From Gemmatimonadota bacterium (GTDB lineage Bacteria; Latescibacterota; UBA2968), in contig VXRD01000022.1 in NCBI GenBank assembly GCA_009838845.1, positions 32,964 through 96,963 of the forward strand: 64,000 bases of DNA, written 5' to 3'. Below, piece by piece: positions 53,211 to 61,804 of the stretch; within the stretch, counting starts at the first letter, position 1, and each line of letters opens with the position of its first letter. A program made the position numbers and the translations under genes. The notes below the pieces were generated by a model. The model searched no databases and had not been told where the DNA came from. It was given only the letters and a program-made list of their open reading frames with translations.

Positions 53211-54413
53211 ATGTACCGCATCGGACAACCCGAAGCCAAGCGCGTGGAAACCCTCCTGGAAAGCGGTGAAATTTTTCGCTATGGCAAGGCCGGCGAATGC
53301 GACCAATTTGAAGCAGACTGGGGAAAGCGATTGGGCGGTGTTCAGGTCCGCATGACCACCAGCGGCACGGCATCGCTCTATTGCGCCCTCATTGGCCTGA
53401 AAGTTGGACCGGGCGATTCGGTCATTGTGCCATCGTGTACCTATATGGCGACCGCACTCGCCGTTGTTGCCGCAGGAGCCATGCCCATTATTGCCGAAGT
53501 AGATGAATCGATCACCCTCTCGCCCGAAGATGTCGAGCGAAAAATTGCCCCGCACACAAAAGCCATCATTCCCGTGCATATGTGGGGATTGCCCTGTAAT
53601 ATGGACGCACTGATGGATATAGCAGAAAAACGCGGGGTAAAAGTATTAGAAGATGCCTGCCAGGCCGTGGGTGGTGGATACAAAGGGCGCGAACTCGGGT
53701 CCATCGGACATGCCGGGGCATTCAGCTTTAACTATTTCAAAAACATGACCAGCGGCGAAGGCGGCGCGTTTGTCTCTGCTGATGACTCTGTATTTCGTCG
53801 CGGATCAGTAGCAGCAGATTGTTGTTCTTATTACTGGAATCCCGACGAGCACCGCCCAGATGAACAATTTGCCGGATTGAATTTCAGAGCCACTGAAATC
53901 TCGGGCGCCATTCTCAACGCACAACTCGAGCGCATCGACGAAATGTTGGATCGCATGCGCGGACACAAACGAACCCTGACAAAAGTGGGCGAAGACGCGG
54001 GCCTGACATCCATTACAAACAACAGTCTGGATTGCGAATGCGGGACCCATGTCGGCTTTATTTTTAATTCCGAGGAAAACGCTCGCGCCTTTGCCAAACA
54101 GATATCGGAATTGAAAGGACGCGCTTTTTTGCCCATCGACACCGGGCGACACGTTTACACGCGATGGGATCCCATTATGCGAAAGCAGGGGGCACACCAT
54201 CCCGCGCTCGACCCATTTAATCTGCCGCAAAACAAGGCATTGAATATCGAATATTCAATGGACATGTGCCCCAGGTCGCTGGATATCTTGAGCCGCGCAG
54301 TACTCATTGGCATGCACCCGGACAACGACCGAGAAAAGATAGATGAACTTGCAGACGCCATTCGGGAATCTGCACATGTGGTAAAACATCAAAAAAAGGA
54401 GATTTTGACATGA
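53211..54413 (+). CDS. DegT/DnrJ/EryC1-family aminotransferase
   Basis: This 400-residue PLP enzyme belongs to the sugar aminotransferase (AHBA synthase-like) family. Motifs are TTSGTASLYCALIGLKVGPGD, VIVPSCTYMATA, VLEDACQAVGGGYKG and FSFNYFKNMTSGEGG with the Schiff-base Lys. Members transfer amino groups to keto-sugars of surface polysaccharides or antibiotics. GGAG lies 8 nt before the ATG, 9 nt after the PabB-C stop. Its stop overlaps the next gene by ATGA. Confidence 0.9.
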   Translation: MYRIGQPEAKRVETLLESGEIFRYGKAGECDQFEADWGKRLGGVQVRMTTSGTASLYCALIGLKVGPGDSVIVPSCTYMATALAVVAAGAMPIIAEVDESITLSPEDVERKIAPHTKAIIPVHMWGLPCNMDALMDIAEKRGVKVLEDACQAVGGGYKGRELGSIGHAGAFSFNYFKNMTSGEGGAFVSADDSVFRRGSVAADCCSYYWNPDEHRPDEQFAGLNFRATEISGAILNAQLERIDEMLDRMRGHKRTLTKVGEDAGLTSITNNSLDCECGTHVGFIFNSEENARAFAKQISELKGRAFLPIDTGRHVYTRWDPIMRKQGAHHPALDPFNLPQNKALNIEYSMDMCPRSLDILSRAVLIGMHPDNDREKIDELADAIRESAHVVKHQKKEILT

Positions 54414-55033
54414 AAATGCAATGGATGCTGATTCTAATTTTGACCCTGAGCAACAGTGTATTGGCTGCGCCGAGCAAACCAGCACCTCGCAAACCCAAGG
54501 AAGGCCAAAACGAAATCGCGATCCGCCACCATAAAGAAGGCTTGCGCCACCGGGATGCGGCCTGGGTCTATGAAGAAAAAATGTCGGGCACAGAAGGAGA
54601 AGAGCGAGAAACGTACGCGCGGTTTATCCAGGACCTGTACAATCGCGCACTGGGAGAATTTGCGAAAGCGACCGAGCAGGACTCGACGTATTACCAGGCA
54701 TTTAGCAGTTTGGGATACGTCAAGCGCAAAACCGGAGATATGGACGGAGCAATGGCAGCGTACAATCGTGCTTTGACATTAAATCCAAACTACGCAGAAG
54801 CCATTGAATATCGCGCAGAAGCGTATTTGATCGTGGGACAGGTGGAAAAAATGAAAAAAGCGTATGGGGTATTGGCCGCACTGAATCGCCCTCACGCAGC
54901 GCGATTGTTGACCTTTGTAACACAATGGGCAGATGGCGCAACCGATGCAGATATGGCGACCTCTTTGCGGACATGGGCATCTGAACAAAAAGAAAAACTC
55001 GGCGAGGTAAAAACATTTGTTGAGAAATGGTGA
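54410..55033 (+). CDS. Exported TPR protein
   Basis: This 207-residue protein has a signal peptide (MLILILTLSNSVLA), a Lys/Pro-rich segment and two or three TPRs (residues 75-140, TYYQAFSSLGYVKRKTGD and LNPNYAEAIEYRAEAYLI). A helical C-terminus follows. The start lies in an ATGA overlap with the aminotransferase gene. The role is unknown; it is probably a periplasmic scaffold. Confidence 0.75.
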   Translation: MKMQWMLILILTLSNSVLAAPSKPAPRKPKEGQNEIAIRHHKEGLRHRDAAWVYEEKMSGTEGEERETYARFIQDLYNRALGEFAKATEQDSTYYQAFSSLGYVKRKTGDMDGAMAAYNRALTLNPNYAEAIEYRAEAYLIVGQVEKMKKAYGVLAALNRPHAARLLTFVTQWADGATDADMATSLRTWASEQKEKLGEVKTFVEKW

Positions 55034-55036
55034 TAT

Positions 55037-55100
55037 GTAGGAGTGGGTTTCGAGCGGGGTACAACTGGCCGTCTCTCAGGCCAGTTCAACCCGCTCCTAC
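55037..55100. repeat. 64-bp palindrome (REP-like) between converging genes
   Basis: An outer stem GTAGGAGTGGGTT/AACCCGCTCCTAC (13 bp, one G-U) encloses an inner stem AACTGGCC/GGCCAGTT with an 8-nt loop. It fills the gap between the TPR stop and the converging DUF445 stop, which its last base helps to form. No U-run follows, but it may still act as a bidirectional terminator. Confidence 0.85.
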
Positions 55101-55810
55101 TAACGACTAACCACTGAAACAATCAAACCAATAAAACCACCAAAAGCCCCGCCCCAAACGACCAGCCAGCCCAGATGTTTGTGAATCATCTCCTGGACAA
55201 TGGTCTTAACCATTTCGGGCGTCAACTCGTTTAGACGCTGCATAACAATGGCGTCAACCTTGTCAATCATTTCTTCCGTATAACTCGCGGTATTCAACCC
55301 TCTCTGGATGGCATCGAGAAATTTGGGTGAGGATAGCAAGAGGCGGATTTCTACTCGGATTTTTTTTACAAAAGGATCTCTGAGAGGCTGTAATGCCGCT
55401 GTACCGCCGAACATATTGATTACGCTGCCAAAAGGAGAGGACATAACAGCCTCCATCAGGCGGCTGAAGATGCGGTCGCAGTCAACGGCCTCAATAACGG
55501 GGTCGGCATCGAACTCATCTGGAATTTTTTGTTCGGCGAGAAATTTTTTAACATTTTCAGCGGTAAAAAACTGATTCATAATCAAAGCGTGGATACCCGT
55601 CTTAAATTCTTCAAACCGACTCGGCACAACGCCTGAACCATATAGTCCCGGCACTTTCTCAAAAAGCATGTGAACCGCCAACCAGTTGGTCAGGGCACCC
55701 GAAGTTGCAAAAAGCCCAACCGCGAGCAAATGATCGGAATAAACAGGACTGACATAACCTGCACCGATCACGCCGACCGCGAGCAGATTTGTCACAAGGC
55801 TTTTATTCAT
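55100..55810 (-). CDS. DUF445-family membrane protein
   Basis: This 236-residue protein has an N-terminal membrane segment, then SGALTNWLAVHMLFEKVPGLYGSGVVPSRFEEFK, the diagnostic DUF445 (YheB-like) block. A long helical soluble region and a C-terminal membrane helix (WLVVWGGAFGGFIGLIVSVV) follow. Function is unknown; relatives are thought to be envelope proteins. The stop codon overlaps the 64-bp palindrome. It starts 35 nt after the M42 peptidase gene end, so the two may be co-transcribed. Confidence 0.85.
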   Translation of the reverse strand: MNKSLVTNLLAVGVIGAGYVSPVYSDHLLAVGLFATSGALTNWLAVHMLFEKVPGLYGSGVVPSRFEEFKTGIHALIMNQFFTAENVKKFLAEQKIPDEFDADPVIEAVDCDRIFSRLMEAVMSSPFGSVINMFGGTAALQPLRDPFVKKIRVEIRLLLSSPKFLDAIQRGLNTASYTEEMIDKVDAIVMQRLNELTPEMVKTIVQEMIHKHLGWLVVWGGAFGGFIGLIVSVVSR

Positions 55811-55845
55811 ACCGGAGTCCTTACAGGGAAATAGCGAAAAAAATC

Positions 55846-56916
55846 TCAGAGATAGCAGAACAACGTGGCAATCAGATTGTCAAAAACGCTCAGACGGCAG
55901 ACCTCATAACCGTGGGAATTTTCTCTCGGATACCCAATAGTTGCAGCCCGAGGTACGTGACCCGCCTGAAGAACGCCCGAGGCATCGGACGCCGCGCGAT
56001 CGTAAACAGCGTATTGCAATTGTGTACCCGCGCGTTGCGCTGCTGCTGCGAGATCGGCAATCAAGCCCTGATCGAAATGCATCTGGCTATCTCTTGACCA
56101 GACCGCTGGGCGACCATCGAGTTGAAGTTGTTGGTTCCTCGGCATAGGAGCAGAATCAACCGCGATAAAAATTTCGACCGGGTTTCGCGCGGTCCAGCCA
56201 CGTGCCCCAATCAATCCGGTTTCTTCTTGAACGAGAAAACACAGGCAGGTGGTGCGATTGGGTATTGTCTTTTCTTCCGAAATGCGCTGAAGCAGGCGCA
56301 GAAGGGTGAGACTCCCGCCCCGGTTGTCAAATAACCACGCGGAAACGAGCGGATCGTCGGGTGGCCCAAAAAAATGAGGCCCGCGCACACCTGCCACTGG
56401 TACAGCAGTCGATCCAACGCGCACACCTGCGCGGGAGAGCTGATCGGGTGTCAGACCAGTGAGCAAATGACAATAGGGCCAGGTAATGCCACTTTGCCCC
56501 GTTGCAAATTGCGTGTTGGGATCCGACGGATCAGTCGTATGCGTAGAACCAAAACAGAGATGTGCCGCAACCGTCTCTGCACCATCTGAAACGATTTCAA
56601 CAGGACATTCGCCGAGTTTCCAGGGATGCAACCCACCGCTCGGGCGCACCTGCAGGGTACCATCGGCATTGATGGCGGTAATCACCATGGCGAGTTCGTC
56701 CATATGACTGGCAAGCGCGATATGCCCCAGATCGGGATTTTGCCCGGGCACTTCCACCCAAACATTGCCCTGCTGGTCTTGTTTTGGTGCATGCCCCAAA
56801 TCGGCAATGCGATCCATAATAACCCGGGCCATAAGTTCTTCGCGGCCCGATGGTGCGGGAACGCGCAAAAGGTCTGACAGCAGACGTACATTGGGATCAT
56901 CTTGAGGATAAGACAT
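55846..56916 (-). CDS. M42-family aminopeptidase
   Basis: This 356-residue protein is a glutamyl-aminopeptidase/FrvX-type dinuclear metallopeptidase. Motifs are ALASHMDELAMVITAI (first metal His/Asp), AWLFDNRGG (bridging Asp), LVQEETGLIGARG (catalytic Glu pair), VDSAPMP and GYPRENSHGYEV (last His). It trims peptides in the cytoplasm as a large oligomer. AGGTGA lies 8-9 nt before the ATG. It has its own likely promoter and diverges from the RND pump gene. Confidence 0.92.
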   Translation of the reverse strand: MSYPQDDPNVRLLSDLLRVPAPSGREELMARVIMDRIADLGHAPKQDQQGNVWVEVPGQNPDLGHIALASHMDELAMVITAINADGTLQVRPSGGLHPWKLGECPVEIVSDGAETVAAHLCFGSTHTTDPSDPNTQFATGQSGITWPYCHLLTGLTPDQLSRAGVRVGSTAVPVAGVRGPHFFGPPDDPLVSAWLFDNRGGSLTLLRLLQRISEEKTIPNRTTCLCFLVQEETGLIGARGWTARNPVEIFIAVDSAPMPRNQQLQLDGRPAVWSRDSQMHFDQGLIADLAAAAQRAGTQLQYAVYDRAASDASGVLQAGHVPRAATIGYPRENSHGYEVCRLSVFDNLIATLFCYL

Positions 56917-56957
56917 AAAATGTCACCTTTTCGTTTCAGGATTATTATCGACCACTA

Positions 56958-56986
56958 AGAATACGCTGGCGCGTGCAATTTATCAA
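56958..56986 (-). promoter_or_regulatory. Likely promoter of the M42 peptidase gene
   Basis: Minus strand TTGATA (56981-56986), a 17-nt spacer and TATTCT (56958-56963), about 42 nt upstream of the start. Confidence 0.65.
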
Positions 56987-57062
56987 GTGCTTTCAAAATT
57001 CATGAAGCCTTTTGGTGTGTTATCCGTCCAATGATTTGACATAAAGCCTTATACCCTTCCAT

Positions 57063-60000
57063 GTGAGAAAAATGATGGACCGTCAGTCTTCCTTATTGCC
57101 GCGCATTTCAGTGAATCGCCCCGTTACGGTTGCGATGTGTCTGGTCGCGTTATTACTGGTGGGTATTATGGCCTATTTCCGCGTACCGGTGAAATTTTTT
57201 CCCTCGGGATTTACACCGGCTTTTTTGTATGTGGATATTGAATACAATCACCGCAACGCCTCGCCCCAGGAAGCCGAACAACAAATCGCCCGCCCACTGG
57301 AAGAACAGTTGCGCGCGGTAAAGGGCATAAAGAAAATTCGCACGTACAGCGCGTCTTATGGCGTGGATGCGCCCATTGAGTTTCAGCCCGATACAGATAT
57401 GGTCCTGGCTTATAATCAGGTGGTAGATCGCCTTGAGCGTCTCAAATTAGAATTGCCAGAAGATGTTCGCGATCAAGTCTATGTGTATAAATTTAATACA
57501 GATAGCTGGTCCATTATGTGGGCGGGCGTCTCTCTGGCCCCATCGGTTGTCGATCCCTATAAGTTCTTAAACCTGCATGTGAAACGGCACTTAGAACGAA
57601 TCGAGGGCGTGGGCAGAGTCAGCTTTTGGGGCGTGGATGAAAAAGAAGTTATGATTGAACTCAATCACGAGCGATTGATGGCCCGGGGAGTGGATTTGGG
57701 AACGATGGTGCAATCGCTGCGATCGGACAACTTCGCGCTTTCGGTCGGGCATGTGCGCGAAGGCGGCAAGCGATTTTTTGTGCGCTCACTCGCCAAATAT
57801 CAAAGTGTAGATGAAATCAAAAATATTCTCATTCGCACCCCCCGGAGCGAAGTGCGCCTTGGAGATGTATCAGACATAGTTTACGACATCCCCGGACGGT
57901 CATGGTATCAGCGCATTGATGGACGAGAAGCCGTATCAATAGCGATTTATCAAGAATCGGGCGCCAATATTGTAGAAGTATGCGAGCGCGTGGTGGCGGC
58001 TTTTCAGGAGATTGAAAGCGATCCGTCGATGGAAAAAAAGATCGCTTTTAATGTATTTTTTAATCAGGGCGAATACATCAGCGATTCAATTCGCAATTTG
58101 GAAACCACAGGACTTTGGGGCGGGTTATTTGCCGCGATGGTTCTGCTATTCTTTTTGAAAACATTGCGCATGACAGCGATTATCACCCTATCTATTCCCC
58201 TGTGTGTGATGATTACGATTACAGCACTTTATTTTCTCGGCTGGTCGCTCAATGTGCTGACCATGATGGGCCTGATGGTAGGCGTGGGGATGGTGGTCGA
58301 TAATGCCATTGTGATCCTGGAAAATATCTATCGCATGCGCGGCAAAGGACTACCCGCCAAAGAAGCGGCCATCGCAGGTGCCGGCGAAGTCGGGTTGGCA
58401 ATCACCATGGCAACGCTGACAACCGTTGTCGTGTTTTTGCCGCTAATGCTGATGAGCGGCAGTGTAGAACTGACCTTTTTCCTCGCGCGCATTGGTGTAC
58501 CGGTTGTGGTCGCGCTTGTGGGATCGCTATTTGTGGCACTCATTTTTATTCCACAGGCATCATTGCGTTTTGGAGGTTCCCAGATCAAAGCCGACCCATC
58601 GATCATTCAGCGCATGCGCCATTATTACGCGCGCATGCTGAACTGGACACTCACCCATCGGCGCGATGCATTTTTGATCGCTCTCGCCCTGCTCGGAAGC
58701 ATCAGCTATCCAATGAACGAACTCAAGCGCGGCGATTCAGACGGCAGCATGCTCAATGATTTTCGCATCGAGTTTAGTTTTCCAAAGGATTTTGGCATTC
58801 GAGATGCCAGCGACACAATCGCAGAAGTCGAGGGTTTTTTAGATGCCCGCCGCGAGAAATACGGCATAGAGACCATGCGCGTGTGGTTCAGATCTACGTA
58901 TGGCTCTATTCACGTCTTTCTGAAAAAGACCAATGAAGCCTGGTGGCAGACAACCTATAAATCCGTACGCGCATTGATCGGTATTCCCATACAACAGCAC
59001 TTACCCCGCAACGCCGTGATCGAAGACCTGAAAAAACACGCCCCCCAATTTGTAGGTGTCAAAGTGGCTGTACAGGGGCAAGGCAGGAGCGGTGGTGAAG
59101 GCGGTGATTCTGCCGTTTCACTGGCTCTCTATGGGGATAATGTCGATGTACTCGCGAATCTGGTGCAAGAGGTTGACCGACGGCTAAAAGAAATCCCCTC
59201 GGTCATAAGCGTAGATTCAGACCTGGAACGCGCCAATGATGAAGTACAGGTCATTATCGACCGGGAACGCGCACAAAAATTTGGACTCGTAGCTCGAGAC
59301 GTGGGACGCAGCATTGGTTTCGCGCTCCAGGGCGTACAATTGCCCTATCTCCAGTCTGACAACCACGAAATCAGGGTGCGGCTGTATTTGGAAAAATTGA
59401 ACCAGCAAACACTGCAACGCCTGAAGCGTTTGACTTTTCCGGCTGAAACGGGCGCACAGGTTTCATTGCTGGACTTTGCCACCCTGCGCGTAGATCAAGG
59501 ACGCGGCACCATCAGGCGAGAAGATGGCAAAACGCGGTTGCGGGTGCGGGCTTTTACGACCAAAGAAGATATCAAAGAACTGTATGGAGAAATTGACCGC
59601 GCAATGGAAGGATTTGAAATGCCGCGCGGTTATACCTGGGACAAAGGGGAAAGATATTCCAAGCTGCGGGAAGAAGATTATACCATGTATTTCGCCGCGA
59701 TTATGGCCGTGACCTGTGTCTTCCTGTTGATGGGCGTTTTGTTCGAATCTTTTATACTGCCATTTTCTGTTTTGTTTTCCATCCCTTTTGCCTTTCTGGG
59801 CGTTTATTGGACGCTATTTGCGACCCAAACACCTATGGCAGGGTTGGCCATGGTAGGTATAATTGTGCTCATCGGTGTGGTCGTCAACAACGCGATTGTA
59901 CTGGTCGATATGGTAAATCGCCTGCGCGCAGAAGGCATGCATCGAACCGCTGCGATTATGGAGGCGGGCGCAAATCGTTTCCGCCCCATTATGATGACGA

Positions 60001-60248
60001 CATTTACAACCGTCTGCGGCCTTTTGCCGATGGCTCTGGGAAGCAGTAAAGTTCTGGGCCAGCCCTATGCACCTATGGGATTCACCATGATCGGCGGCCT
60101 GCTCTCTTCGACCCTGCTTACCCTGCTGCTCGTCCCCTTGTTTTACACATTTTTGGATGACCTTCGCTCAGCCCTCAAAAGATTGACAAATAGTGCCTTC
60201 AACGCACTAAAAATTAGCGACACACAGGCGGCGGACATGGCGGATTAA
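57063..60248 (+). CDS. RND-superfamily efflux permease
   Basis: This 1061-residue inner-membrane pump has twelve helices, one at residues ~20-40 and clusters at ~350-480, ~535, ~875-1030, with two large periplasmic loops. It resembles AcrB/SwrC-type permeases. Helix 4 reads GMVVDNAIVILEN: AcrB Asp407 is kept and Asp408 is Asn. Helix 10 reads VVVNNAIVLVDMVN, so the Lys940 position is Asn, as in the SwrC-like subgroup. GTG at 57063 or ATG at 57072/57075 may start it. No membrane-fusion protein or outer channel gene is adjacent, which is unusual. Confidence 0.9.
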   Translation: MRKMMDRQSSLLPRISVNRPVTVAMCLVALLLVGIMAYFRVPVKFFPSGFTPAFLYVDIEYNHRNASPQEAEQQIARPLEEQLRAVKGIKKIRTYSASYGVDAPIEFQPDTDMVLAYNQVVDRLERLKLELPEDVRDQVYVYKFNTDSWSIMWAGVSLAPSVVDPYKFLNLHVKRHLERIEGVGRVSFWGVDEKEVMIELNHERLMARGVDLGTMVQSLRSDNFALSVGHVREGGKRFFVRSLAKYQSVDEIKNILIRTPRSEVRLGDVSDIVYDIPGRSWYQRIDGREAVSIAIYQESGANIVEVCERVVAAFQEIESDPSMEKKIAFNVFFNQGEYISDSIRNLETTGLWGGLFAAMVLLFFLKTLRMTAIITLSIPLCVMITITALYFLGWSLNVLTMMGLMVGVGMVVDNAIVILENIYRMRGKGLPAKEAAIAGAGEVGLAITMATLTTVVVFLPLMLMSGSVELTFFLARIGVPVVVALVGSLFVALIFIPQASLRFGGSQIKADPSIIQRMRHYYARMLNWTLTHRRDAFLIALALLGSISYPMNELKRGDSDGSMLNDFRIEFSFPKDFGIRDASDTIAEVEGFLDARREKYGIETMRVWFRSTYGSIHVFLKKTNEAWWQTTYKSVRALIGIPIQQHLPRNAVIEDLKKHAPQFVGVKVAVQGQGRSGGEGGDSAVSLALYGDNVDVLANLVQEVDRRLKEIPSVISVDSDLERANDEVQVIIDRERAQKFGLVARDVGRSIGFALQGVQLPYLQSDNHEIRVRLYLEKLNQQTLQRLKRLTFPAETGAQVSLLDFATLRVDQGRGTIRREDGKTRLRVRAFTTKEDIKELYGEIDRAMEGFEMPRGYTWDKGERYSKLREEDYTMYFAAIMAVTCVFLLMGVLFESFILPFSVLFSIPFAFLGVYWTLFATQTPMAGLAMVGIIVLIGVVVNNAIVLVDMVNRLRAEGMHRTAAIMEAGANRFRPIMMTTFTTVCGLLPMALGSSKVLGQPYAPMGFTMIGGLLSSTLLTLLLVPLFYTFLDDLRSALKRLTNSAFNALKISDTQAADMAD

Positions 60249-60351
60249 TTTTATATATACTTCGCTACATTGTCGAGCCTCACTGGTAGTTGTAAGCCAG
60301 TGCTGTATCTACGCCGCCCCTTCCACGCATCCCATCCCGATCCTGGTAGTT

Positions 60352-61677
60352 TCACTCAATCACACTCCGCAAACTCTGCTCATGCACCTCAGCTTCCGGC
60401 CAGTGTGTATTCAGAATATCTTTAATATTATCCTTTGGTCCGCGAAAGACCATGATCATGTTATCCGAGACAAAAAATTTTTCGAGAAAGGAACGCACAT
60501 CCTCATCAGTAACCGAATCATAACCGCCTTCGCGTCTTGGCGTGTTGTAAATGGCTCTATATACCTCACGGTTCAGGCTCCTCTGTGGTGTCTGGTTGTG
60601 GACATCTGACACCTTGAGAATTTCACGCCGCTCTTTGAGTGCTTCCCAAAAGCGCGGATTGTCGGGCAACTCTCGGATAAAGTCTGACATTTTCTGTATC
60701 AGTTCTTCGCTATTTTGGAGTTGAGGATCGGCGTAAATTTCAAAATATATAACCTCTTCCGATGCCCTCACCCTACAAGAAGGACTATAGGTCAATCCCA
60801 ATTCTTCTCTAAAATATTTGGGAATTAGACCATGAATATCACCTCTAAGCGCACTCGATATGAGTGCAGGGACATAGGTTTCTTCACCAAGATTTCCAAT
60901 GGGGATCAACCAGTGAGAGAAAACACTCTTTATACTTGAATTAAACACAAAAGCAGTAGGGCCTATTTTAGTATCGGTTGCTAAACCCGCCAATGAATGC
61001 ACAAATCCGCCAGTCTTCCTTCCTTCTGTAATTGGACGAAGCAACTTCGCGACCTCAGTGGAATCGAGGTCTGAGATCACCTTAAAAAACACGACATCTG
61101 TTTTCAGAAGCTGATCATAATATTGTCTGATATCCTCAAGCGAGAGATTCTTAAGCGTTTTTAAGGACCTTTGTTTTTTTATACCCATTGTTTGTGAAAG
61201 AGCAAATGTTTTTCTCATCATAGAGGCATTCCTTCGCACATCATTCTGGTAGATAGTCGTCAGTTGTTTTTTCACCTCTTTCAAATCGAGATCGGAAAAT
61301 TCTAAATTCTGTATCAAATCCGCGACTATTTTTATAGACTCACCGCAGTTCCTGGACAGGGCAGAAATGGATATGGTCTGGTAGTATGTACTGGTACTGG
61401 TATTGAACCTGGCCCCTGATGCAGATAACCGATCCATGTACCCTCGTCTTTTTGCAGCATCCCAAATCATTCTCCAGACTGTTCTTGCAAGCCCAATTTG
61501 AGAAGGCTGGTCCTGATTTCTCCCGGCTCCGAGGAAGACAATATCAATTTTTGTCAGCGGAGCGCGTATGTCATTGCGATAAAAAATATGGTGGTTGGGA
61601 ATTTCGGCAAAAGCAGACAGGACACCAACCACGTAACACAGGGCAAAACTAAGCGTCACTTTTAGAAACATATTCAT
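60352..61677 (-). CDS. M16-like peptidase, non-catalytic partner
   Basis: This 441-residue protein has a signal peptide (FLKVTLSFALCYVVGVLSAFA) and the M16 fold: FLGAGRNQDQPSQIGLARTVWRM corresponds to the zinc-site helix, but HxxEH is absent. The C-terminal half with FREELGLTYSPSCRVRA and LNREVYRAIYNTPRREGGYDSVTDEDVRSFLEKFF is clear. It should pair with the HxxEH-bearing protein encoded just upstream, like the alpha/beta subunits of processing peptidases. ATG at 61677 is preceded by AAAGG; 61671 is an alternative. The region is visibly AT-richer than its neighbours. Confidence 0.82.
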   Translation of the reverse strand: MNMFLKVTLSFALCYVVGVLSAFAEIPNHHIFYRNDIRAPLTKIDIVFLGAGRNQDQPSQIGLARTVWRMIWDAAKRRGYMDRLSASGARFNTSTSTYYQTISISALSRNCGESIKIVADLIQNLEFSDLDLKEVKKQLTTIYQNDVRRNASMMRKTFALSQTMGIKKQRSLKTLKNLSLEDIRQYYDQLLKTDVVFFKVISDLDSTEVAKLLRPITEGRKTGGFVHSLAGLATDTKIGPTAFVFNSSIKSVFSHWLIPIGNLGEETYVPALISSALRGDIHGLIPKYFREELGLTYSPSCRVRASEEVIYFEIYADPQLQNSEELIQKMSDFIRELPDNPRFWEALKERREILKVSDVHNQTPQRSLNREVYRAIYNTPRREGGYDSVTDEDVRSFLEKFFVSDNMIMVFRGPKDNIKDILNTHWPEAEVHEQSLRSVIE

Positions 61678-61804
61678 TGGCCTTTCGGGAAAATTTCTGG
61701 TGCAACTTTCTGATAATCCATATCGACGCAAACAGAACTGTAGCAACAGTCCAAATGGGAATAGCAATCTCCAATACCAACTTGTTTGGAGATTGGTTTA
61801 GATC

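Noticed and set aside
60281-60302. Hairpin CACTGG/CCAGTG as terminator of the RND gene
   Set aside because: The stem is only 6 bp with a 10-nt loop and no T-run follows.
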